From contig NC_092409.1 in the NCBI RefSeq assembly GCF_009017415.1, positions 1,860,001-1,924,000 on the forward strand: 64,000 bases of DNA, given 5' to 3'. A program made the position numbers and the translations under genes. Position 1 is the stretch's first letter. Every line of letters begins with the position of its first letter. The DNA comes from Aspergillus flavus (lineage: Eukaryota; Ascomycota; Eurotiomycetes; Eurotiales; Aspergillaceae). The notes beneath the pieces are model-generated. The model saw nothing but the letters and a program-made list of their open reading frames with translations. It was not told where the DNA came from and ran no database searches. Below are positions 24,516 to 35,564 of the stretch, in pieces.

Positions 24516-26425
24516 ATGCGTCGTGTTGTCGTGACGGGTTTAGGAGCTGTTACTCCTTTGGGAGTAGGTAAGTAGTTGTTCTATATCTCTGCAATACAGA
24601 TGTCTAAGTACACTGTTCTATTCAATTCCTTGTTGGTCCGCGGTCATTTCCAAGCCTGTTCTCTGGTCGTGATTCTTCAGTGTCTACTTGGAAGTCTCGC
24701 TCGAATTGTCTCCACTTCCGATAATCCGAAAGGGGAAAGTCTTGGATACCCGGTCCAATCGTCATGGACATTCCTAGTTAGGAAGTTAGTCGGAGACACC
24801 TGCTGTCCACACGATTATTCTAATCCTTGTGCTTATGATGCGCGGATTGCTAAAGTACAGTCATTCTAGGTATCCGTCGTACATGGAAACGTCTGTTAGA
24901 TGGCCACTGCGGCATTGTTAATGTCAACCATCGCGATTCCAGGTTTGCGGACATACCATGTCAGATCGCCGCCCCAGTGCCGAATGGCAAGAGGCAGGAA
25001 GGTGGCTGGACTGCCTCAGAATGGCTAAGTAAGGATGTATGTGTAGCGTCTCTTGTTTATTTACATTTGCATGGTTTTGGAGAGAAGGGCAGATCTGATG
25101 CCTTTAACAGGAAGAGCGTAAGATGGCGCGTTTCGCACAATATGCTTTGGCTGCTTCAGAAGAAGCTCTTGAAGATGCTGGTTGGAAGCCCACTTCGTTT
25201 GAGCACAGAGAATCCACGGTAGACGTCTGCGAGACATTGTGTAACTCAACAATGCTGATGGCCGTGTAGGGCATCTGTCTTGGATCCGGAATTGGCAATT
25301 TCGATGAAATATACGACACCGTCGTGGCATATGAAAAAGGAGTATGTCGCAAACGAGTTTTGTATCGTTACTACATCTGTATTAACTGCTCCTAGGGTTA
25401 CAGAAAGGTGTCTCCTTTATTTGTCCCGAAGCTCCTCATCAATCTCGGCGCTGGCCATATCTCCATGAAATATGGATTGATGGTATGTCTAATCGCAACC
25501 AGGGACTTTACCACTGCTAATGCTTCGACAGGGTCCAAACCATGCAGCTACAACCGCATGCACTACTGGGGCACATTCCATTGGTGATGCTGCTCGCTTT
25601 ATCGCATGTGGTGATGCGAACGTGATGTTAGCTGGCGGTGCTGAATCTTGCATCCATCCGCTAGCTGTTGGAGGCTTTGCCCGGGCGCGGAGCCTTGCAA
25701 CGAGCTATAATAATGCTCCTGAGAAGGCGTCTAGACCTTTCGATGCGGATCGCGAAGGGTTCGTAGTCGGCGAGGGCGCCGCAATAGTTATTCTAGAGGT
25801 GCTTGTCGTCACACCCTACACTGATTCACGGCACTAACATCCAGCTAGGAGCTAGAACATGCAAAGGCAAGAGGTGCACGTATCTACGCCGAGTTGAGAG
25901 GCTATGGCTGTTCAGGTGATGCACATCATATAACAGCGCCCAAAGAAAACGGCGAAGGGGCATTCATGGCAATGAGAAAAGCTCTGAAGAACGCCGACAT
26001 TCCACCGTCTATGGTTGACTACGTTAATGCACACGCCACTTCGACTGTAGTCGGGGATGCGGCAGAAAACGCCGCGATCAAGGCACTCCTTCTTGGCCCT
26101 GAAGGAAAGCGAAATGCCGGAGATGTAAATATCAGCAGCACCAAGGGCGCTGTTGGTCACTTATTGGGTGGCGCTGGCGCCGTGGAAGCCCTGTTCACCA
26201 TCCTTGCTATTCATGAGGTAAGTATGACCATCTGTGCTGTGGAAATACTCTAATTTGCTGTATCAGAACAAAATGCCTCCTACGATTAACCTGGAGCGTC
26301 TAGCCATCGGATTCGACTGCAACTATGCCCCGAAGCAGACCCAAGAGCGCCAGATAGATGTGGCATTGACCAACAGTTTCGGCTTTGGAGGGACCAACAG
26401 TACTCTCTGCTTTTCCAAGCTATAG
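24516..26425 (+). CDS. 3-oxoacyl-ACP synthase, mitochondrial type II (CEM1-like)
   Basis: Eight exons: 24516-24567, 24870-25036, 25111-25218, 25270-25341, 25396-25482, 25532-25798, 25849-26217, 26267-26425, giving 426 residues. It starts [18 protein letters not shown], the classic N-terminus of condensing enzymes. The Cys-His-His triad is visible: Cys172 in TACTTGAHS, His313 in VNAHATST, His355 in [14 protein letters not shown]; the C-terminus carries [10 protein letters not shown]. It elongates acyl-ACP with malonyl-ACP in mitochondrial fatty acid synthesis, feeding octanoate to lipoate. No strong presequence is evident, and import may rely on the basic first residues. The first intron (302 bp) is long for this window. 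Confidence 0.92.
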
Positions 26426-26997
26426 AAACCACTTATTGACATTCGATTTGGATAATTGTGAGCTAGACAGCATGTAATATAACGTATACTTGTACACTAA
26501 GATAATTATACCAGTTCTTGGAAGCTATAATTGACTTACTCCCTAGTGCTAGACGCAACTTGTACTGGTTTTAAACCGACCGCGACGCAAAGTCTCTAGC
26601 CATTCGATCTTAGTATGACTTGATATAAAGGATCAATATGTTTCATTGTCTAATCATCAAGGCAAGAACATCAATAACAATAAAGAAGCAGTATAAGGCT
26701 ATTCCTTACCAAAATACGCTACCACTAAACCAAAGCTCAATAGTCATTGTCCTCTTGAACTACTATAATCTACATCGTCGAAAATTGAACTCCTATTATC
26801 CTGGCAACCAACACGTGACATCTCAATGCGGAGCAGCCCCGGACTCACCTCGACCATATCACGCGCACCTCAAACTTCACGACAAAGCAGCGTTCTGCCG
26901 TTCAATAGCTTATTAAACCCTTCCACTCGTTTACTCTCACTATATTTTCTTTTACTACCAGAGTTGAGCCACTTTCTTGGTCGTTGGTGGGTTGGCC
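26426..26997. other. Intergenic, KAS to SGF73
   Basis: About 570 bp between a stop and the next start on the same strand. No gene recognised. Confidence 0.5.
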
Positions 26998-28424
26998 ATG
27001 GCTACCAACGGTGAGACCAAAGGTAGATACCACTAAACCCTCCTCGGGCCGAACTTCAGTAGTTGCAACATCATATAGAGTGATTCATGCTGATATTATG
27101 CTATTTGATTACAGCGCCGTCGTCCGGCAGCTTAGTCGATGCGTCCGGGTACAAGTTCGCCGAAAAAGACACCAAGCCCGGCAAGATTAGGTTGAAGAAG
27201 TCGGTTAAGTTAGGCAAGAAGAAGGGTGATGGTGTGTTTACCCCCTTTCTACTTGGCTTTCATCTTGATTTGCGGGGTGTGGGAGCAAGAGCTGTGGGAT
27301 GTATATGTGCTAATAGTTTAACGGCGTGAAGATGCGCCCGACTCCCCCGGTTCATCACCTATTCTCCCTGAGATCGACGAGAAGACTATGGCAGCTTTCC
27401 CTACAGGCAAACCACGAGAAGAGGATCACTTAGAAACTGTCATATGTAAGACTTGCAAGAGGCCGGTCCTCAAACAGAATGCTGTGGAACATATTCGGGG
27501 TTGTATTCGGGCGAAGCAGGAGAAGGCGAGGCGCAAGAAGGAGGCGCGCGATGCGGCTAACCGGGCCAAGGCGGGGGATAAGGATGGTGATGAGGATGCT
27601 GCGGGCGGCGATGGTGATGATTCCATGAAGGGTCAGAAGAGCGCTAAGAAGAGCGCCGTTAAGGGAATGGCGGAGGATGGAACAAAGAAGGGAAAGAAGC
27701 GCAAGACGGAGGGAGAAGACGATAAGGATAAGGAGCCTAAGAAGAAGAAGAAAAAGGAGGAACCCAAGCCCAAGGTTCCGAAGCCGAAGGGACCCGTCGA
27801 TGTCGAGAAGCAGTGCGGTGTTACTCTGCCGAATGGTGCTCAGTGTGCGAGGTCTTTGACCTGTAAGAGCCATTCCATGGGCGCGAAGCGAGCAGTTCCT
27901 GGTCGTTCATTGCCGTACGATATGTTGCTTCAGGCTTATCAAAAGAAAAATCAGGCTCGGCAGCAAAGTGAGTATTGCCCGTATAGCTGGATGATACGTT
28001 TACAGACAGAGCTGATCGGTCTTGCTTTTCAGAGGCTGCAATCGATGCCAATGCTCCTCTGCAGGACGATATGGATAACAACGGTCCTGTCGACTCGGAT
28101 GAAGAGAAAGATGCTGTGATGGCAGCTATCACTCGCTCTCACCCGCAGCCCATCATCACTCATACTCTGATCTCGACTAAGAAAAAATACCAATATGTCC
28201 GCATTAAAGAGATGTTATCCCACGCTCTGGGTGGTGCGCGCGGTGGCGGACTCTTTTCAACTGGCGATAGCAATACCACCTCCAATGACGGAAACCTCTT
28301 CGCTCCTGTGGACGACGTGGTCATGGCTTCTCCGGTCATTGCAAGCGCAGATAACACAACGGATGTGGACAACGCGACTCCAGCACCAGCCGCGAAGAAG
28401 CTTTCAATATCCGCGAGCTCGTAG
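26998..28424 (+). CDS. sgf73: SAGA-associated factor 73 (SCA7 domain)
   Basis: Four exons: 26998-27010, 27115-27231, 27332-27967, 28033-28424, giving 385 residues. An N-terminal zinc-binding segment [20 protein letters not shown] is followed by a long Lys/Glu/Asp-rich linker, then an SCA7 domain with [31 protein letters not shown] and the Leu/Tyr-rich helix [15 protein letters not shown]. This is the layout of Sgf73/ataxin-7, which anchors the histone H2B deubiquitinase module to SAGA. The tail includes [20 protein letters not shown]. The first exon encodes only MATN plus one base. Confidence 0.92.
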
Positions 28425-29102
28425 GTGCACATGCTTCCTGGTATTTTGTGTCGATCTAAGGAGCAGCGATGAGTGATGATCCTTTCTTTCCACTATTTGG
28501 GTATGACTGCCACATCGTGGAGTCTCGAGCGGCGTTCAGGAAACCTACGGAATGGGTCTAATGCGAATTTTTTTGTGATGATATGATACCCCGGAGTCTA
28601 TTGCATGTACCACTGGCGAGGCTGAGTGTAAATTAGTCGGATGTTTTTATGCTTCTCTATATCTTGATAGACACTGTCCTTGATATTCACGGTGTCTGGA
28701 ATATTTGTCAATAGTACTGGACCCATTTTTGCTCAAAGATATCAAGCACAGTTGTACATCTTGTACTCTATAGATTTTCATACTATGGAATGCCCTACAG
28801 CTACCCCAAACAAGATTGTTTCTGCCTGAGGCCACAACAAGCTATCACCAACCGCTGCGGGATAAAGACGGGTTTAGCTCCATATGCGCCCATCGATCTT
28901 TTGAAGGCGGAACACATGCAGCTCACCTTTCATAGCACCCCACCATCACTGCGACATTCAGCTTTACTGGGGAAGCTATAGCGTCTGCGCCTACGGGCGG
29001 AAGTCTTGATCTGCTTGCGCTGGAATGCAAACAACTAGATACTTTCACCTACACTTTACATCAGCGCCACGCACTCCCTAAATTCAATCGAACCCTTTCG
29101 CG
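28425..29102. other. Intergenic, SGF73 to capping enzyme
   Basis: About 680 bp. No gene, RNA or repeat recognised. Confidence 0.5.
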
Positions 29103-30350
29103 ATGTCCAACTCCGTCCCCGACCTCGACGCTGTCGGGATCAAGGCAGAGCCCGAACTAGCAGACCAATTCCGCCGTGAAGTCGCGACTCTCCTTGGCCG
29201 CAACAACCTCAACTTTCCCGGCGCACAGCCCGTCAGTTTCTCCAACAAGCATCTCCTCGAGCTCCAACGGCAAGACTACTATGTCTGCGAGAAAACAGAT
29301 GGCATCCGCTGTCTGATGTACTTTGCCCGTGGCGATCCGGACTCAGAGGCACCCGAAATTCACTACCTAATTGACCGCAAGAACGACTACCGCTACGTGC
29401 CGGGCTTGCATTTCCCGCTCCCCAATGATGAAAGTTTCCAGTCGTACCACGTGGACACCCTGGTTGACGGCGAGTTGGTGAACGATACATATGAGGATGG
29501 AACGCAGCAGCTCAAATACCTCGTTTTCGACTGTCTAGTTCTGGACGGACAGAGCCTGATGCATCGCACGCTAGATAAACGACTTGCGTATTTTAAGGAG
29601 AAGGTCCTCAAGCCATACAATGCTCTCTACCAGCGTTTTCCCGAGGAGAAACAACACCGCGTTTTCGCGGTCGAAGACAAATCTACCCAGTTTAGCTACG
29701 GTATCGAAATGATGTTCCGAGAGATCATTCCCAAGGTCAAGAAAATCCACGGTAATGACGGTCTCATCTTTACCTGTCGCAGTACACCCTACCGCATCGG
29801 CACGGACGAACACATTCTGAAGTGGAAGCCTCCGGCCGAGAATACGATTGATTTCCGTATGCGCTTGGAGTTTCCTGTCCTGGAGCCTGATACAGATGAT
29901 GAGGCTGAAGGTATTTCCGAGCCGTATACGGATTACGATGCTATGCCTATCTTTCATCTATTTGTGATGCTTAACTCCAACGAGTACCGGCACTTCGCGG
30001 AGATGTTTGTCACCCCATCCGAATGGGAGGAGCTTAAGGCCCTGGGGCTGCCCCTCGATGATACCATCGTTGAATGCTCCAAGGATGAACACAATCGCTG
30101 GCGCTATCATCGTCTCCGAGACGATAAGGCTGATGCGAATCATATCTCTACCGTTGAGAAGGTCCTTGAAAGTATCCAGGACCGTGTGACGGAGGAAGAT
30201 CTCATCCGCGCTGCGCCGGCAATCAAGGCAGCATGGAAGAAGCGCCAGGCTCAGATGGCTTCGGAGGACGAAGAGCGGAAACGAAGGGCAAGACAGGCGC
30301 CGCCACATGCAAACGGCAATGGAGTGAAAAGGAAATTCGAGGATTCATAG
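29103..30350 (+). CDS. ceg1: mRNA capping enzyme alpha subunit (guanylyltransferase)
   Basis: A single-exon gene of 415 residues. The nucleotidyl-transferase motifs are in order: motif I EKTDGIR with the GMP-accepting Lys64, motif III VDGELV, motif IIIa LVFDCLVLDG, motif IV HGNDGLIFTCRSTPY, motif V ILKWKPPAENTIDF, and a C-terminal OB-fold part ending with a basic tail. It transfers GMP from GTP to the diphosphate 5' end of nascent Pol II RNA in the nucleus. Length is normal for fungi, where the triphosphatase is a separate protein. Confidence 0.95.
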   Translation: MSNSVPDLDAVGIKAEPELADQFRREVATLLGRNNLNFPGAQPVSFSNKHLLELQRQDYYVCEKTDGIRCLMYFARGDPDSEAPEIHYLIDRKNDYRYVPGLHFPLPNDESFQSYHVDTLVDGELVNDTYEDGTQQLKYLVFDCLVLDGQSLMHRTLDKRLAYFKEKVLKPYNALYQRFPEEKQHRVFAVEDKSTQFSYGIEMMFREIIPKVKKIHGNDGLIFTCRSTPYRIGTDEHILKWKPPAENTIDFRMRLEFPVLEPDTDDEAEGISEPYTDYDAMPIFHLFVMLNSNEYRHFAEMFVTPSEWEELKALGLPLDDTIVECSKDEHNRWRYHRLRDDKADANHISTVEKVLESIQDRVTEEDLIRAAPAIKAAWKKRQAQMASEDEERKRRARQAPPHANGNGVKRKFEDS

Positions 30351-30761
30351 TTTCCTTCCGGTTTTCATAGAACAAACCTACTTGTTGGGTAGTATTTTAC
30401 TTGGTTTCGGTTCGGGATTGCGAGGAGTCTGGCGTTGATCTCTGCTTCTTTCATGCATATGAACTGGAGAGGAGCTGTCTGTCGGCAAGCTTAAAATGGG
30501 GGCTGGCCTGGGGATTATTATACAAGTGTACTTTCTATGATGCTATGCGCTCTTGCTATTCCAATGACTGTTCTCTGGATATGTATCGCACAATATCCAG
30601 CTTGATTTTGATATTCAAAGCGGCATCGATCAAGCTCCTGTTTCACGTAAAGAAATCTGAAGCGTGATACATTCAAAGCTCAAAGATTTGGTTTACTTTG
30701 AAGGTAACAGTTACATTGCTCAAGTATAAAAAATGGTTACAACAATGTTACATCATACACT
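30351..30761. other. Convergent intergenic region
   Basis: About 410 bp between the 3' ends of the capping enzyme and OST1 genes. Nothing recognised. Confidence 0.5.
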
Positions 30762-32441
30762 CTATCGTTTCTTGATGCTCACGTCAATGTTCCCAATCGC
30801 CCATACGGCGGCGAACACAGTCAGCAATCCAGTGGTTATGGTCACGGGTTTGCGCATTCCATCCCAGAAGGAATAATCATAGGTAACCTGTTAAAGATTA
30901 GCATTCTGTCTAGTGAAGCATAATATAACGTTGTATACTTACCACCAACTGAGAATCACGAGCCTCATCGGACAAATTCTCTACAGTCAGGGTCAATGCG
31001 GTACGCCCCAATGTGTCCATGAAGGTCTTGTGGGGAGACACGTGGGACTTTATCTGATCGGCAGGGGGAAGACCATTGTTGGAGGCAGTCTTAATCGTCT
31101 CGTACCGGACGTTACGGGCTCCCTCGGGTAGAATGACACGAACAACAACCCTCTCATACTGAACACCTTCAGGTACCTTGGGTCCCTCGATGAAAGGAAC
31201 CTTGAGCACATACGAATCGGCACCGGCGACCCGGCGAAGGAAGGTAGAGAGCTCGTTGTTCCAACCAATACGGAAGCTGTAGTTCCAGCCACCGAACACA
31301 GGATACCGGGGGCGAAGTTCTAATGATGCATCACGCTTGGGAGGCTTGCCAGGACGATAGCGGCTGGTGGAGACATTACCGATGTCATCAATGAAGTAGG
31401 GGTCCACCGAGCCGGGTTTCAGCGGATACTTAAGTTCACGGATGGCGGAAGAAGGCAGTTGCTGGAAGTTAGAGAGTGTCCACTCAACGCGCGAGAATTG
31501 ATTCACGAGGTTAGAGCCGTTGTTGCGAAGCCAGTAGCGCTCTTCTGTTGCCAGGTTTCCACCCCAGTGAGACACCTCCAAGTCTCTTTCCAGCAGCGAG
31601 GCCGTGATTACCGGCTTGGTAAACTCATAACGGATGGTAATCGGATAGGCAGTACCGGGGGTAACCTCGGTCGTGTCATAAGGGCCGTAAGTGTAAGTTG
31701 TGCCTTGACGCTCAGGATCCGAGCCTGGCTTGAGGCCAGAGGTAGTGGTATAGTCAGGAACATTGGTGCTAGGAAGCTTCAATTTCGTCTTTTGGGTCAC
31801 AGTTGGGTAGGCTGAGTGGATATAGGCAGAAAACGAGTAAGTGAGGTACTGTTTATCAGCCTGGTTGATAGCGGCAGGACGCGGGCTCAGGGAGGAGAGG
31901 AGGTAGTAAGAAATTCCTAAAGTAACCTGCGACTTGGGCGCAAGAGGTTCGGGAAGGTCAATGGCAAAGTATTTGGTGTCACTGCAAGAAAAGCAATCCA
32001 TAGATATTAGCTTATATGCTGCAAATAGTGTAACCAGATTAAGTAACCGTGGCTTCGTCATCACAATAGTAACTGGCTACTGGTGACCACATAGCGTACT
32101 CACCTGGGCGAATCGACAGACAATACATCTACATCGAAAGGCCCCTTCTCCGGCGCCTTTCTGTCTCTCACCTCCAATCCTCCGACCTTGTCGAATACCT
32201 CCGATGGGAAGGCTAAGTAGTAGGTGCTCTGCGGTTCTTTATCCACGTTCTCCACCACCACGTTGACAGTCTCCCGAGCATAACCTTTCTCCAAGTTGGT
32301 ATTCCGGACCAAATTTACATTTTTGAATGTCTGGGGAGGCTGAAAGGAGGAATGGGTCCCCGCCGAGGATTCGGCGCATACTAAGCTGCTGCTTGACAGG
32401 AGAAACCCACAGAGCGCGGTGAATGCTGTAATCGGCCTCAT
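30762..32441 (-). CDS. ost1: Oligosaccharyltransferase subunit Ost1 (ribophorin I)
   Basis: Three exons: 32104-32441, 30943-31981, 30762-30887, giving 500 residues. The N-terminus carries a signal peptide (ITAFTALCGFLLSSSSLVCA). The lumenal body has ribophorin I hallmarks such as KNVNLVRNTNLEKGYARETV, ITIRYEFTKPVITASLLERD, EVSHWGGNLATEERYWLRN and YFIDDIGNVSTSRY. The last exon encodes a membrane segment (ITTGLLTVFAAVWAIG) and a short KKR tail, an ER-retention-like signal. It is a core subunit of the ER complex that N-glycosylates nascent proteins. It is divergent from the pseudouridine-phosphate enzyme gene over about 320 bp. Confidence 0.95.
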
Positions 32442-32761
32442 TGTGACGATGGGCGGGCGTGTAATTGACCGCGCCTAGGACACAATGTCTCTCACCAGGA
32501 GATAGTCCTAAAAAGAAGAAGGAATGTAAAGAAATGGGATGAATTGAACAGAGGGGGAAAGAGAAGGTAGCGCGGCGAGATGCGGCGTGATGCTGAGGTG
32601 TCCCGATGCTGCTTAGATTCCGGTGACCGCTGCGGCCAAAGACGCTATCCTCTCTTATCGCCGATAAGTCCTACTCCTCTCCTCCACATTTTCCAGCTAC
32701 TTTCTCCTTCTCCACTCTTGCTGTCAAGCTACTCTCACGGCTTAGCGTCTACCTAATCACT
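32442..32761. other. Short divergent promoter, OST1 / glycosidase-kinase
   Basis: About 320 bp serving both starts. Purine-rich on the OST1 side and C/T-rich on the other (32655-32720). Confidence 0.55.
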
Positions 32762-35447
32762 ATGCTTGCTTCGCGAGCTGCAGCTCGCCATTGCTGCAGG
32801 AGAACCAGGGTACCAGTATTGGTTGCTCCCGTACGACGCCTTCATGGCCTTGCGCAAAGCAAGTTTCTCCAAGTCTCGGAGGAAGTTCGCGACGCTGTAG
32901 CCACAGGAAAGCCTGTGGTAGCTCTAGAGTCCACAATCTACACTCACGGTATATACATACGCTTCGAGCTTTATCGGAGAGCTTCTCGCTGATCTACAAA
33001 CAGGATTTCCGTATCCCGAGAGCGTTGCTCTTGCGTCGTTGCTGGAAACAGTCGTTCGGGCAAATGGCGGAGTTCCTGCTACGATTGGAATCTTGAATGG
33101 AGTGGCCAAGGTGGGCCTCAATGCTGAAGAGCTTATCGAGCTGGCCTCTACCGCAGAGAGCAAGAGTGCACTGAAGGTTTCCCGCAGGGATTTGGGTTAC
33201 ATATGCGGTTTGGTCGGTTATTTTATGCGCTGCCATGAAGAACGTGTCTAACAGTCCTAGGGCCTGGCTGGGAAACGACTACACGGTGGTACAACAGTTT
33301 CGGGCACGATGATTCTTGCCCATCTGGCTGGTATTAAGGTCTTCGGGACTGGAGGTCTTGGTACGTCTCTGCACCATCCTAGGTCTCGTCCTAGAAACTA
33401 ATCGATCTTAGGTGGTGTCCATCGCGGTGGAGAGAGTTCTATGGATATATCTGGTATGTTCTGCTGGCAAGATCTAGCGGCCAACGTCTAACTAGCCTGT
33501 AGCCGACCTCACCGAACTGGGGCGGACCCCGGTTGCTGTTGTCAGCTCTGGATGCAAAAGCTTCCTCGACATCCCACGAACTCTGGAATACCTTGAAACC
33601 GAAGGTGTTTGTGTTGGGACGTTTGCGGATGGTCGTACGGGCCAGGTAGATTTCCCCGCATTTTTTACGCGCGACAGTGGCATCAAGAGTCCAAAGGTTA
33701 TTCAAGATGAGGCAGAGGCAGCTGCCATAATTTGTGAGTCTGCTATGCTTCTCGTGCTTAGTACTAGTGACTGACGTATCGATAGATGCGCAATCAAAAC
33801 TCCCCGTTTCATCGGGGATGCATTTCGCCAACCCGGTGCCCGTGCAGCAGTCTATTCCTAAAAACGAAATGGATGATATTATTGAGGAGGCAATCCGCCT
33901 TGCTAAGGTCGAGGGCCACCAGGGCAGCGACAACACTCCATTCGTACTATCCAAAATCAAGCAACTCAGTGGCGGCAAGAGTGTTACTGCTAATCGTGCT
34001 CTGGTTGAGGCTAATGTGCAGCGCGCTGCACGCGTTGCTGTAGAACTTTCAAAGCTGGAACGGACGAACGGAACACTTAATGAGCGGTGAGTTGCCCTGC
34101 GTTAGATGCGACTCGGAATGACCCTAATTTCGAGGTGTCTTCAGGCATATGCCAGCAATTTCCGAGGACGTCAAAGCTGACCAAGCAACCTCAGAGGCAG
34201 AGCTTAAGCTCAACCCAACTACTGAAGGACCTATCGAGGCATTGGACAAGGTAGACGTTCTCGTTGCTGGCTCTCTTGCAGTTGATCTTTCCTGTGACTA
34301 TACTCCTCCTGCAGGAGAAAAAGACATCAAACCTGTTTCCGATACTTCCAATCCAGCCACCATCACACAGAGCCTTGGCGGTGTGGGTCACAATGTTGCC
34401 ATTGCTACCAAGTATCTTGGCAGCTCCGTTCTTTTCTGTAGTGTTGTCGGAGACGATCTAAGTGGCCGTGCAGCCCTAACGGCTCTTCGAACAGAGGGGC
34501 TCTCCACTGCTGGCGTACAGGTGCTACCCGCGTCAAACAGCGCCAGGACCGCACAGTATGTAGCTGTTAATGATGCGAAGAAAGACCTCGTTATGGCTAT
34601 GGCGGACATGGGCATTATGGAACTGCCAGAGCAGAAATTGGACTTCGAGGGCTTTTGGGAGACTCTGCTCTCCCGCACGAAGCCTCAATGGGTTATCGTT
34701 GATTCGAACTGGAGCCCTGAAGTTCTAACTAAGTGGGTCGCTGTAGCCAAGAAGCATGGCGCACGAGTTGCGTTCGAGCCCGTATCCAACGCCAAAAGCT
34801 GCCGCCTGTTCAGCAAAAGCGCCGAGGTAAATGCGGCAATCAGCCCGTCGGCATCTGTCCCCAACAATGCGATCAGCTTGGCGACTCCCAACCAGTTTGA
34901 ACTCACTACCATGTACATGGCAGCGCGTGACAGCGGGCTGTTTGACTCCGAGGGCTGGTGGCACATCATAGATGCGATGGGTATGTCGTCGGGAGGTTCT
35001 CGAGATCGACTCGTTGCAATGACATCAAACCAACTTGTGGATCAAGGCATACCCCAGCAGAGTATCCAACTCCTTCCTTATATCCCCTGTCTCATTACCA
35101 AATTAGGGTCACAGGGTGTCCTCGTCACTCAACTTCTTCGTCCCGGTGACCCGCGTCTCACTTCGCCCGATTCTGCTCCTTATATCCTGTCGCGTGCTGC
35201 ACTGGCTGATGAGTTAGTCGGTGGCGTGTACATGAGATTGTTCCCACCAGCCGCCGTCCTGGCCGACGAGGAAATTGTCAGTGTCAACGGAGCTGGAGAT
35301 ACACTTCTGGGGGCGGTAATCTCAGGACTCGTGAAGGGAGCAAAGACCGTAGAAGATGTCATTCCTTTTGCACAGGAGGCCAGTCTTAGGACGTTGAAGA
35401 GTCCAGGAGGTGTCAGCAGTGATATTGCCAGCTTGGTGCGCTCCTAA
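32762..35447 (+). CDS. Fused pseudouridine-5'-phosphate glycosidase / PfkB sugar kinase
   Basis: Seven exons: 32762-32948, 33004-33212, 33261-33360, 33412-33453, 33503-33733, 33786-34086, 34145-35447, giving 790 residues. Residues about 30-360 are an indigoidine-synthase-A-like (PsuG) domain: [69 protein letters not shown] and GMHFANPVP. Residues about 395-785 are a PfkB kinase: [19 protein letters not shown] and the signature [12 protein letters not shown]. Together they should phosphorylate pseudouridine and cleave the C-C bond of pseudouridine-5'-phosphate to uracil and ribose-5-phosphate. The N-terminus is Arg/Ala-rich without acids for 40 residues, which suggests mitochondrial import. 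The donor gtcggt after exon 2 is unusual but fits the frame. Confidence 0.9.
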
Positions 35448-35564
35448 GTCAATATAGAATCGATGTGAATGTGTATAGATACTATTTCGAATGCACTATA
35501 TTACGCGGATATAGGCATATAGTTACGATTCCTCCCCCTTCTCCCCAAAATTTACCATTTCGGC

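Noticed and set aside
27426..27873. Long antisense open frames over the SGF73 linker
   Set aside because: Shadows of the Lys/Glu-rich coding sequence; Leu/Ser-rich translation with no family match.
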